NCBI GenBank assembly: GCA_015501595.1
Contig: JADNRX010000018.1
Span: 248,001-312,000, forward strand
Source of the DNA: Hymenopellis radicata
Lineage: Eukaryota; Basidiomycota; Agaricomycetes; Agaricales; Physalacriaceae
DNA length: 64,000 nucleotides
Reading direction: 5' to 3'
Shown: one piece after another, positions 34,443 to 43,690 of the stretch
Layout of the letters: each line of letters starts with the position of its first letter
How positions within the stretch are numbered: the first letter of the stretch is position 1
The notes under the pieces: generated by a model
Told to the model about the DNA's origin: nothing
What the model saw: only the letters and a program-made list of their open reading frames with translations
Databases searched by the model: none
Made by a program: the position numbers and the translations under genes

Positions 34443-37400
34443 TTACTCTGCAACCTGCAGTGGTTGAGCATAGAAAATCTGGAAGACCCTATGAGTGTAC
34501 GACGCGAGCAGCGCTATCGTCGACCGGTTGTAGACTATCCGTTGTAAGAGCTTGATCTCCGACTGCCCCTGCCTGATTAGATCACCGAGATCAGGAATCT
34601 CGGCGCAGAGGGTTCGCATTATCACACCCCGCTCTTCTACCACCACCGCATTGGCGTTGCATGACAGAAGGGCGTGCTCTGGAGTCTCGATCGCTGATTC
34701 GCAGAATCGACATAGACGGCGCTGCCTTGGCACAGGCTCTTGACCCCGTCTTGTGTACCTCATTTCCTCTATGGCTAGATGATGGTGCGACAATAACATA
34801 TTTGTGATGGCACGACGGTGATCCACCACGTCAACATCAAGATAGTGTCGCAGACACAACGCCCTGGGGACTGGTCTCTGTTTCTTTCTCGGCTCTACCC
34901 TGTCGCGTAACAGGTACAGTTTGTCCGATCCGTTATCCACTTCGTGCAGAAGCCAATCTTCCATCTCGGTACGAACCATGGTGATATAGTTGCGAACATA
35001 CTCTGGTGTCAACAGGTGCATTTCAAGCTCTCTCGACACCGCGAACGGTAAGTTCTGAGCTGCTTTCACAACATCACTCCACCAATTACTCTTCCCGCGC
35101 AGTGCCCAATGGAATGCATTGTCAAGCACCACACGAGGAAGCTGATTTGATGTAAGTCCGATATAGTATTCAAGATTAGACAGTACGTGCAAGAAGCGAC
35201 GAACATCCAGAGGCATGACACCCGTCTCTGTATATAACGGGATAATTGCCGAGTGCCCATGGAGCAGGAGCACATGTCGTAAGTACGCCTTTTGAACATC
35301 TCTGAGCTCATTTGTGTACGTCTTTTTTGCATCTGGCATGATCTCACATGCATGTATCAGATGGCAATCAACGCGAGCCATGTAGAGCTTTATCGCCAGG
35401 TACGGTGGGAGACTTCCGACACGATCTTCCATGCCCCATATGCAGTGTCCAGCATATCGCGCAGTGCTAGCTTTTTGTATATAGTGGTGTTCGAATATGG
35501 ATCCGCCGTTTTCGGCAGCGAATACCACTCCCACGTATTTCTCCTTCACTGAGTACTTCAGGGCGCGTCCCGCGAGTATAAACATCGGGACGGGTCCCGC
35601 TAGAGATCGTGGCGTCCCGAAGCGCATCACCACAGTCTTGATCTCGTTTATCAATATGAAATTACGGGATGCCCATTCAGACAGAGCATCAAGCTTCTGC
35701 TGGAGTCCTTCAGGCGAGTGAGACATAAGCAGCATATCATCCGCGTGAGCTAGAAGCGCGATGATTGTGCCAGCCATTCGAACATCGTCCTTGTGGAAAG
35801 GCATCTTTAAATCTGACAGAAACAGGTTCCACAATATTGGCGAGGACGTGTCTCCCGTGAGAAGGCCAATACACGCACTGAACAGATCACTCGCCAGCCC
35901 AGCATGCTTCACGTAGTATTCGCAGCGCTCGTATATCATGCGCAGCCAGTCGAACAGCGGACCCTCCAATCCCATACGGTGCAGTTTTAACCACAGCGTG
36001 GCTCGATCCGTGGAAGGAAAGGCGTTTGTCGCATCAACGACAGCGACATATAATGGCTTTCCAAGTGCCTTCGCGTGATCGATGCAGCATCGGAGTATGA
36101 ACGGGTTGTTGTTCGTCCTGTAACCTTCTCTGAATCCGTTCTGAAAGTCCGGGATCAATCCTTGCTCTGCTGACCAGACCGTCAACCGCCGATGTATGAT
36201 GAGAGAGAGTGCTCGAAACCAGCAGCTCTCCACCCCAATCAGCCGATAACTCTCAGGATTGTCTGGGTCTTTTCCCTTCTTCAGGACACCTACCAAGAAG
36301 ATCATAAGCCACTCCGATGGACAGTCGAGATCATCAAGACAACGTTGGAAAAGCTCTGCGATATCGCTATTACGAGCGTTCACAATCTCCGCGTATGTTG
36401 CTTTGTCCACACCGGCGGCACTGCCCATATTCCCCGACAGGAGGTCCTCCTTCATTTCGGCCACCTCCTTCTCGGTTATGGGTCGTCGCAGGATCGGAGA
36501 CGTCGTCTCTTTACCGGTCCTCTTAGGCAGCTGTTCGGCCAAGAACTGGTTCAGCTTATGTCTGACATCGTTAAACTGCTCTGGGAGCTCGGGAGGTGGA
36601 TTGAGGCGCGACTCAAATGTCGATCTCAGCTGCTCAGCCGACACACACACAGGATCGGGCGCTGGATCTCCCACTCGTCGGATCTCTTTCCAAAATTTTG
36701 CAGGAGACGATGCATCAAGTACGCGCTGGCGGTTCCTTTCCTGTAGGAATTTCAACTGATCCCGCCCCCGATGAGCCTCCGGATAGTCCTTGCGTGGTGG
36801 TGCGGACTCCGCTGTTGTTACAGGCTGAGGAACGGTGGTTGTCACCTTCGAGACGGACATCACCGTTCTTGCGATGTCATTCTCAACTATAGGAGGACTT
36901 GACGGTACGTCGGCTATGAGCCATTCTGGCGCCGCGTCAGGCGGAGGCTGGTCAGCTGCGATGCGCGCCATCTCAACTGCCGCCATGAGCCGCTTGTTTG
37001 CCTTTCCCTCCTTGCCTGCCAGATGGATCAGGTGCAGTGGCGCGGTTCTCGCACGTATCAGAACATTAATTCTTTCATACAGATCACCTTCTTTGACATC
37101 GTACTCCAACGCATCATGTCGTTGTGATCGATACATTATTCCGGTTATTGCTGTGAGAGAACGCGTGCTAATGTGCGCCGTTCGATAGGTCGGGAGTCTC
37201 CAGAGCGCTGCCGCGATCGCCGCCAGTTCAGCCCTTAGACTGCCTTGAGCCCCGTGCAGTCGGGTCGCCACATTAAGCCGTGAGTAATCTCCCCCATGGA
37301 TAGCGATTCCGCTGGCTGCATCCGCGGAGCCATCGTTCCTTGTGAGCGCATGTACTGTAACAAGGATTGGAGCTGTGTCGTAGTACACAGACCCAAATAA

Positions 37401-38441
37401 TCGTTGTTCAACCAGCTTAACATCTGCACCCTCGCTCAGAATACGATGAGCCAATTCGTCGAGCTCATTTCTCTGTGTAGTTGACTCAGGTGGGAGTTCT
37501 TGCTCGCGTTTCCGTTTTCCCGCTTTTCGTTTCCGTTTTGAGAGCGAGCCCCCTGGAGTTACATGAACTTTCACATTGATGTATAGCGGTGCGTGATCAG
37601 ACCATCCATCGCGTTCTCCAATGGACATGTCTGTGATACGACCTGCTCGCATCAGCGCCGAGGAGCAGGCAACATAATCAATGACTGTAGCGGTAGTCGT
37701 TCCCCTGAAAAAGGTACAGCGTTCGGAGGCTGGCGCGAATCGAGCAGTACCATTAAGATACTCCATATCACAGTCACGCAACAGTGCAGTCAGCCATCGA
37801 CCCCGCCTAGTGACCACCATGTCGCTGGAGACCCGCGGTGGATGACCTGGCTGCGCCACAAGATCCGCTGTATGCGCGTTAGGGTCCCCTGTGAAGACAG
37901 TGTGGAGATTTGCCTCCTTAGCCTTTGCTACTGCCGATGCTAGTGACTGCTCTGGGTCCTTATCCATGTACAGAAACCATGAGGTTGTCTCTGGCAGAAT
38001 GTACACATTAAAGAATACCACATCGTTGACCTGTAGAGCCATGAAGTCAATGCCCGACAGATCTTCACGAAGTTTGGCACGCAGATCGCTACGAACCACC
38101 GCGACGACCCCACCATACAATTTATCAAATGTTGGCCCGGGTGTTCGAGTGCGCGAATACACTGTATACCCATCAGGCCATACCATCGTTCCGTGCTGAT
38201 TTGGACGCAAGTGCGTCTCCTGGAAGAAGTTGATGTCGTAGTCTTGGAGCTCACCCCAGAATTCTGGGCAGTCCAGCTTTAGAATGAATCGACCATTTAT
38301 GTTCAGGCTTCTTACTTTAATCTCACTGAATAATAGTGTATCAAAGTTTTCATGCAAACGTGAATCTATTGCAGGATGCGGCATAGTATTCGACGACAAA
38401 ACATGTGCGATAGATGGTATACTAGTGACGAGAGTATCCAT
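34443..38441 (-). CDS. LINE ORF2: endonuclease, RNase H-like region, reverse transcriptase
   Basis: A 1332-residue frame. Residues ~30-300 are an APE-type endonuclease with VRSLNINGRF, FFQETHLRP, FTGDPNAH, TVIDYVACSS and GWSDHAPLYI, so the catalytic set looks complete. Residues ~355-500 resemble RNase H: RNDGSADAASGIAIHGG supplies the first Asp and GSLRAELAAIAAALW the Glu. The third Asp position reads STRSLTAI and the last motif HLAGKEGKANKRLMAAVE, so the active site seems degenerate. Reverse transcriptase covers about 640-960: PESYRLIGVESCWFRALS, FQNGFREGYRTNNNPFIL, VAVVDATNAFPSTDRATL, GLLTGDTSSPILWNLFLSDL, and AHADDMLLMSH at about 898, with His in place of the usual Tyr/Phe before Ala-Asp-Asp. 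A C-terminal C-x2-C...H-x4-C finger (CRFCESAIETPEHALLSC) is near 1249. RNase H normally follows the reverse transcriptase in LINEs; here it precedes it. Confidence 0.88.
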   Translation of the reverse strand: MDTLVTSIPSIAHVLSSNTMPHPAIDSRLHENFDTLLFSEIKVRSLNINGRFILKLDCPEFWGELQDYDINFFQETHLRPNQHGTMVWPDGYTVYSRTRTPGPTFDKLYGGVVAVVRSDLRAKLREDLSGIDFMALQVNDVVFFNVYILPETTSWFLYMDKDPEQSLASAVAKAKEANLHTVFTGDPNAHTADLVAQPGHPPRVSSDMVVTRRGRWLTALLRDCDMEYLNGTARFAPASERCTFFRGTTTATVIDYVACSSALMRAGRITDMSIGERDGWSDHAPLYINVKVHVTPGGSLSKRKRKAGKRKREQELPPESTTQRNELDELAHRILSEGADVKLVEQRLFGSVYYDTAPILVTVHALTRNDGSADAASGIAIHGGDYSRLNVATRLHGAQGSLRAELAAIAAALWRLPTYRTAHISTRSLTAITGIMYRSQRHDALEYDVKEGDLYERINVLIRARTAPLHLIHLAGKEGKANKRLMAAVEMARIAADQPPPDAAPEWLIADVPSSPPIVENDIARTVMSVSKVTTTVPQPVTTAESAPPRKDYPEAHRGRDQLKFLQERNRQRVLDASSPAKFWKEIRRVGDPAPDPVCVSAEQLRSTFESRLNPPPELPEQFNDVRHKLNQFLAEQLPKRTGKETTSPILRRPITEKEVAEMKEDLLSGNMGSAAGVDKATYAEIVNARNSDIAELFQRCLDDLDCPSEWLMIFLVGVLKKGKDPDNPESYRLIGVESCWFRALSLIIHRRLTVWSAEQGLIPDFQNGFREGYRTNNNPFILRCCIDHAKALGKPLYVAVVDATNAFPSTDRATLWLKLHRMGLEGPLFDWLRMIYERCEYYVKHAGLASDLFSACIGLLTGDTSSPILWNLFLSDLKMPFHKDDVRMAGTIIALLAHADDMLLMSHSPEGLQQKLDALSEWASRNFILINEIKTVVMRFGTPRSLAGPVPMFILAGRALKYSVKEKYVGVVFAAENGGSIFEHHYIQKASTARYAGHCIWGMEDRVGSLPPYLAIKLYMARVDCHLIHACEIMPDAKKTYTNELRDVQKAYLRHVLLLHGHSAIIPLYTETGVMPLDVRRFLHVLSNLEYYIGLTSNQLPRVVLDNAFHWALRGKSNWWSDVVKAAQNLPFAVSRELEMHLLTPEYVRNYITMVRTEMEDWLLHEVDNGSDKLYLLRDRVEPRKKQRPVPRALCLRHYLDVDVVDHRRAITNMLLSHHHLAIEEMRYTRRGQEPVPRQRRLCRFCESAIETPEHALLSCNANAVVVEERGVIMRTLCAEIPDLGDLIRQGQSEIKLLQRIVYNRSTIALLASYTHRVFQIFYAQPLQVAE

Positions 38442-38470
38442 CGTCGATCTTCTAAAGGAGTGAACTGCCC

Positions 38471-39373
38471 CTACTGATTTAAATGCTGCGACGGCGCCGT
38501 CTCATACGTCGCCCGACAGTCACACCATCTGGTGTTCACGATAGCTCTGTTCCAGCTATCGCAGAACCACCGCGCCCACTCAGCAGACGGCGCGACGAAT
38601 TGGACCGTAGGTTGTCCCAGGACTGCATCGCCGCGATACACACGGAAGGAGCTAGTGCCGGTGACGGGGTCAGCCACTGATCCCAGGACCTGGCGGATCG
38701 TCTCACGAATCTCGCCAGTGGTGTTGACGCCCGTCTTGATGGGCCCCAGAATGATCTTCGACATCCCGTCCTTGAGGAAGACACCTTTGTTTGCTTTCTT
38801 CGCCGCTGGTACGGCAGCAGCGGCGACGGCGCGAGGGTGCCCGGCAGCAGATGCAGCGCGAAGATCTGCCTGAGGGACATGCGGGGGCATCTCCACACCG
38901 GCTGGGAGGTCACTTGGACGCGCGACGTCGATGCTGGGAGTCGGGACTACGGGAGGAGGGATCCCAAAGGCAGCGGGCTGCTGAACCTGCTGGAAGGGAA
39001 GGACTGGTTGACGAGGGAGGAGGACGGGCCAGACGTCGACATCCATCTGCGGCGGAGGCGCGAGCGCGGCAGCAGGCTGGTCCATGTTTACCCGTGGGGG
39101 TAGGGAGACGGTCTGCGCGTTAAGGCGCGCGGTTCCAGCGAGGGGAATCCTTGGAGGTGGTCCCACCGAGATCGACTCGGAGGGCGCGATATTTTCGGCG
39201 TTCGCACGCTGTAGGACAGTAGGAGGAGGAGCGGCGGCGGACGCAACGATGGGAGCAGCCGCCACGGAGTTGGGAGCACTCGTGAGCTGTGCAGCGAGCT
39301 GGCGGAGGGTGTCATTTTGCTGCGCCACCAAGGAACTCATCTGCGTCATCATGAGGCGCTGGTACATCGACAT
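38471..39373 (-). CDS. LINE ORF1, nucleic-acid-binding candidate
   Basis: A 300-residue frame immediately upstream of ORF2 on the same strand. The N-terminal ~30 residues could form a helix (MTQMSSLVAQQNDTLRQLAA). A long Ala/Pro-rich low-complexity middle follows. The C-terminal ~110 residues look folded (GVFLKDGMSKIILGPIKTGV, GSVADPVTGTSSFRVYRGDA, WARWFCDSWNRAIVNTRWCD). No CCHC knuckle is seen. Position and composition fit an ORF1 protein that would bind element RNA, but the C-terminal fold is not one I recognise. A 29-base gap separates its stop from the ORF2 start. Confidence 0.65.
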   Translation of the reverse strand: MSMYQRLMMTQMSSLVAQQNDTLRQLAAQLTSAPNSVAAAPIVASAAAPPPTVLQRANAENIAPSESISVGPPPRIPLAGTARLNAQTVSLPPRVNMDQPAAALAPPPQMDVDVWPVLLPRQPVLPFQQVQQPAAFGIPPPVVPTPSIDVARPSDLPAGVEMPPHVPQADLRAASAAGHPRAVAAAAVPAAKKANKGVFLKDGMSKIILGPIKTGVNTTGEIRETIRQVLGSVADPVTGTSSFRVYRGDAVLGQPTVQFVAPSAEWARWFCDSWNRAIVNTRWCDCRATYETAPSQHLNQ

Positions 39374-39420
39374 CGACGTGGGATCCCAGTACCCTCTGAC
39401 TCGGAGTCAAATCGTCTAAT

Positions 39421-39807
39421 CTAAGGCCCAAGACACGCTAGATACCGGTCTAGGACGCGTTATGAACCCTCACATGTTTTGATAGGACGTCAACTTCTGG
39501 TTGGCATTCTTCCTCCTGTGCGTCTAGCTCGTGCTTTGCACTTGTGCTTTCGAACTGAACGAGTTGCAGTTGAGGAGTTTCTCCAAATCAAATACCTCAG
39601 GCCCAACTGCTGGCATCGGATATCGAGTGTGCGCCCCTGTCGCATCACTGGAGGAGCGCTCCCTGTCTGCGAGGCCGCCACTGCACCACAGACGAGTACA
39701 TCGACCTAGATCTAGTAGTAAAGCATACGCGTAACGCGTCCAAGAGCCCGCCGCTTGCATGGTTACCACGAATCGCATTTATTGAGTTCCGTATTGATGT
39801 GCTGCCT
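39421..39807. other. spacer between the LINE 5' end and the O-methyltransferase
   Basis: No supported gene. It includes the uncertain 5' end of the retrotransposon and the 3' flank of the methyltransferase gene. A short two-strand open region (39,480-39,780) has no recognisable content. Confidence 0.4.
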
Positions 39808-41676
39808 TTATACCTCAACCGGCACAGCCTCCACAGACTGCAAAAATGTACTATCCCCATCTTGGCGGCGTACCTTCACAACCTTCCACCCCGTGCGCAA
39901 AAGAAGATCCTGCATGTGGCGGATCGTCCGTTCTTGGGAGTTGAAAAGGAGGAACATCTATCGACACTGAGTAAATATACTGACTCGCTCATAAGAGTCA
40001 CTCACATCGATGTCCGCGTTGTAAGCCATCTCATTGACCGCGCCGTAGTTCGCGAGAAGCGGTCCTGGCGCCTCATGTGGGATGGCCCCTGGGACGCTGT
40101 CCTCGCCGGAATCGTGACAGGCGAATGGTATGATGCTTTCAACGAGAATAAGCTTGGTATTCGCGGAAGCGGCAGAGCGTAGCTGGGTAAGAATCTTGAC
40201 GCAATACGAATCGGACCAGTCGTGCATGATCTGCTTTAGAAGGAAGATAGAAACGGTGCGGTCTCTCGGCTGAAGTTTGAAGAAGTCCTGAACTGTAGTA
40301 AATTATAATCCGGGTCTTGTTAAAAGTAGTGTAGATGTTATACCTTGCAGAGTTACGTTGGCATTTGGGAGCTCCTTCGCCCATAACTGATGCGATAACC
40401 CGTTAGGTGAGAATGTACACAACGCTACGACCGTACCTTGCGTGCATCAGAGATAGGGCCATCAAGATCCTGAACCACGATATGGAGTTCGGGGAAATTC
40501 TTCGCAATAACGAGGGAAGACGTCCCCACGCCGCCCCCGACGTCAACGATCATCGATCCCGGGGAAAGAGTGGCCCATTCATAAGCTATAAATCGCATGA
40601 AAATAAGTACATCGTGGTATCGAGAACATACCCTTCAAAATAGCGTCGACAGGTTGCAGAGACTGGATGCCTTGCATGCCGATGTTGAATCGGCGTTGAC
40701 GTCTTTCATCACGGGCATGTAGATCCCAAAGTGTTCCTTGAGTATTGAACGCGCGCGCGAATGGAGACGCATTAGGATCACCCGACTTGACAGTCTTGGG
40801 ATCAGCGAGCGTATCCCAGGCGTAAGCAGATGCCTTGAATGCTTCGTCCAGACTAAAAAGTCATCAGCGTGAATTATACACAGAAAAGGAGCAATAATGG
40901 AACGTACTGATGCGATGCGAGTGCAGCAAGGCCCGGAGTCCCATCGTGTTTTAGGTCAGGACTAGCGATTCGGAGATCAGAACGGTGTCGTATATTTGAA
41001 GAAACAGAGCCATACTTGGCGATAATTTCGGCACTAGGCTTGAGCGTGTCCATCATACTAGAGATTCGGGTGTTCGCGAAGACGTTCGGAGACACCTCAC
41101 GATAGATATGCTGAACGGCGAGGTATCTGATGAAACGCGCTGAGTGTACATAGCCGTCAATTTCGTCGACGCGCTAGAGACAATCGAGTGTCTACCTAGT
41201 TTGAGAGGATCTTGGCCATTTTTGGTGGCGATATCATTGATATGAAGGCCCTGCCGACAGAGTAAGCAGTCTCGCCCGCCATCAGACTGATCAAACCCTA
41301 CCTGTGATCCAGCCTCACGAAGAATCTCCGTAACGTGGGACTCCAGGCATACTTGAAGGGCTGCAGATTTGAAGTGCTGCATGGCGCATTAGCTCTCATA
41401 GACGGCGCTAAACCGAACGACCCTTACCCCAGCAACGACGTGATAGAGAGACACTTGAGGTGGAGTGAAGATCGCCTCCAGATGAAGCGCGGCAGCAGAG
41501 ATGCGGCTCGCCGCCTCAGCGCACGCTGGGTCGCCACGGAATGCCTCTGAAGGCGGCGAGAAAGGACTGTCGAGGTCAGGAAGAGGCAGTCCCAAGGACT
41601 GAGCACGCTCCTCGAGTGCGGCGACAGAGTCGTTGAGAATCACAAGAAGTTGGCGGAGTGTGGTGTTTGTGGACAT
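39808..41676 (-). CDS. SAM-dependent O-methyltransferase (COMT-like)
   Basis: This is a fungal secondary-metabolism-type O-methyltransferase of the plant COMT/caffeate family. The start at 41,676 opens a helical dimerisation region (LRQLLVILNDSVAALEERAQ, then FKSAALQVCLESHVTEIL and GLHINDIATKNGQDPLKLGR). After several introns come LRYLAVQHIYREVSPNVFAN and the SAM site GSMIVDVGGGVGTSSLVIAK with NFPELHIVVQDL. The active-site region LLKQIMHDWSDSYCVKIL holds the catalytic His, and LILVESIIPFACHDSGED follows. The last exon (ERTIRHMQDLLLRTGWKVVK) ends at 39,808. All core motifs are present. The neighbouring UbiA relic on the opposite strand suggests a former prenylated aromatic pathway, but this is inference. 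Confidence 0.87.
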
Positions 41677-42259
41677 GATCGCGATAGTCGATGGTAGGAA
41701 TGCGCAGAGGGGCTGGCATTATACGCAATGGTTCTGCTGCTTTAGGCAGGCATAACGTATGCCGTGTGCCCCTGCCAGGCAGTGCGAATTGAACCCCGGC
41801 GCCAAAGTCGTAACAACGCTTCGCTTCAAGGAGTGCGGTACAGAGCAGCAGCTGATATCCGAAGTTGAAGCAAATTCCGTGCTACAGAACAAATTCCATG
41901 CTCGCCGTTTTCTCCCGCTCCGGTGGCTTTGCATCTCATCTCATGAGTGCCAATATTAATGAAACCAATGGCAAAAAGTGAAGATGGGTGGTATGTAAAT
42001 GGGCTGCGTCGATCATGATCGGGAAATCCAAATTCAAACTCCGAACGGGTTGCTCGGGCCAGTGATTAGTGCGTTAATCCTCCTCTTGTGCTGGTTCGCT
42101 CATGTGTGTCCTAGACGCCCGTCGACTCTCTTGGTGTACACGCCGCTAGGCCGTCAATCTGTATACCACTGGTGTGGATACGTGATGGGTGGGCACTGGA
42201 AATTGCGGGAATATTTAAACACCCGCTTTTCTCGCAAAGAATGCACCTCACCATGTCAT
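41677..42259. other. divergent spacer between O-methyltransferase and UbiA remnant
   Basis: This is a shared 5' region for two divergent genes. A plus-strand frame from 41,999 runs in frame into the UbiA start and contains hydrophobic residues (VISALILLLCWFAHVC), but I cannot tell whether it is an N-terminal extension. Confidence 0.4.
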
Positions 42260-42835
42260 ATGGAGTCAAAGGTGAAGTTTTATCTCGATCTGACGCGTCC
42301 CCCTACTCTCACAGAAATCCATGCCTGCTGGGAGCTTTGTCGCCTGCACAATAACATTGGTTTTTGGGTTGTTTGGATTCCGACTGGTACAGTATGGTTT
42401 CACACCTCCATCGACTCCTTCTCTCAATGGTCCATCCCCTGGCATGGTCCATTGCAATGTACTACCGAGCCACCCCGGATGTTTCCGGACTCCAGTGCAT
42501 TTATCAAGCGGCTTTGTTCATTCCTCTCTGCTTCGGTATCAAGTCCTTGGTAAGTACACAGCTACACATGTCGTTTCTACTCGATCATGACATCGATGCC
42601 TTAGTCGAACGCACGAAGTTGCGCCCTCTCCCGCGGGCGGCTATCACACTTTCCCGTGCATGGCTGTTCTTTGCTATGCAGGCCATTCTAGGAGTATTCT
42701 TGGCATGCCGGGTTGTGAATACAGCGAGGTACGTTCTGACAGGTCTACATCGAATCTGCTCAGGCATTGAACAATTTCTAGCCTTCGGGTCTCCATGTTC
42801 GCCTGGCCTCTTTATCTCCTGTATCAGTCCTTAGT
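42260..42835 (+). pseudogene. UbiA-type prenyltransferase, truncated remnant
   Basis: This resembles fungal UbiA-family integral-membrane prenyltransferases, which attach isoprenoid chains to aromatic acceptors. Seen are YLDLTRPPTLTEIHACWELC with RLHNNIGFWVVWIPT, then in another frame AWSIAMYYRATPDVSGLQCI and YQAALFIPLCFGIKSL, then LLDHDIDALVERTKLRPLPR and AWLFFAMQAILGVFLACR. Three things indicate decay. The first junction has a GTACAG donor after PT, but the expected acceptor before AWSIAM reads TGG instead of AG. The aspartate-rich motif expected as N-D-x-x-D-x-D-I-D reads S-F-L-L-D-H-D-I-D, so its first two residues are lost. The sequence stops after FAWPLYLLYQS at about 42,835, leaving out the second aspartate motif and roughly half the protein. 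Confidence 0.65.
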
Positions 42836-43690
42836 ACTAGGACTCTTGGACATTAAACAGGTCTCCTCCGCCCGGATTCACGACGGACGCTATATCTAGA
42901 TTTGTTTGATATATACTCCGGACTGAAATATTTGAACACCAAGAGGTTGACTCCTCTTGATGAAAGCCATCCACGTCTTCTTGGCGCAACCGCAATGTTT
43001 TACTGAAGGAGTTGGTCTGCCTTCTATATGTACCCCCGTAGTTGTACAACACAACACAGCGAATGAATACACGTCTGAATGTCTGGAACACATATGATTT
43101 ATGAATCGACAACTACGGGTATAAACTACAACAATCAAAGCAATAAGTTAAAGCAAAGCAGGGATACAACAACGACACGTGAGATGACGCTCCTATCGAC
43201 ATCCGTAGCGTGCTTTCATGGGTTCCAACGGGCTTCATTGAAATTCTAAGAAAGGGATCAGTATTCACTGCGTGCCCAGGAGCGTAACCCAACACCTACT
43301 AATGATAGGAGGCTTGACAACTGGGGATCCTGGAAATTGGTCCTAACGGACTATGCCTGCTCGCGATATTCAAAATGATGCACCGGCGGAAGTTACTTAC
43401 TAGGAATGAGAAGAAAAGGTTGAAGAAGTTGGCCAAGGCGACATTGACGGAGTCGAAGAATATTCTCAAATGGTATACACACGCGAATGGTCATTCTTGG
43501 TAGGGAAGGTAGATCAACCTGTATAATGTATACTAAAAGCTCCCGATGATGCGAAAGGGTGAACAGATATCACCTGGTATCCTCACCACATTTGTTTAAT
43601 GTTTGGCGAGAAAGGTTTGTGACATGCCGCATTGTCGGCCACCTCCTGGAGCTGGGGAAATATAGGTTGAATATAGGATGCTACAAAGCT
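42836..43690. other. gene-free spacer
   Basis: No continuation of the prenyltransferase is found in any frame. Short minus-strand frames (42,837-43,138) have no motif. I see nothing else. Confidence 0.45.

Larger units (their letters stand above)
34216..39420 (-). mobile_element. non-LTR retrotransposon (LINE), two ORFs
   Basis: A two-ORF element lies on the minus strand: ORF1 at 38,471-39,373, then ORF2 at 34,443-38,441, separated by about 30 bp. The 3' untranslated part reaches a short (TGA)n tract, seen as (ATC)5 at 34,216-34,231 on the plus strand. Such a repeat is typical of the tails of several LINE clades. Both ORFs are open for their full length. The 5' end is somewhere between 39,373 and about 39,480, and I could not identify target-site duplications. 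Copy number is unknown from this window. Confidence 0.85.

Noticed and set aside
34172..39440. Shared GACACGC near both LINE ends as a target-site duplication
   Set aside because: Seven bases, not adjacent to the element ends as best placed; likely chance.
41999..42259. Hydrophobic plus-strand frame ahead of the UbiA remnant
   Set aside because: In frame, but no family similarity was visible and no clear start; left as spacer.
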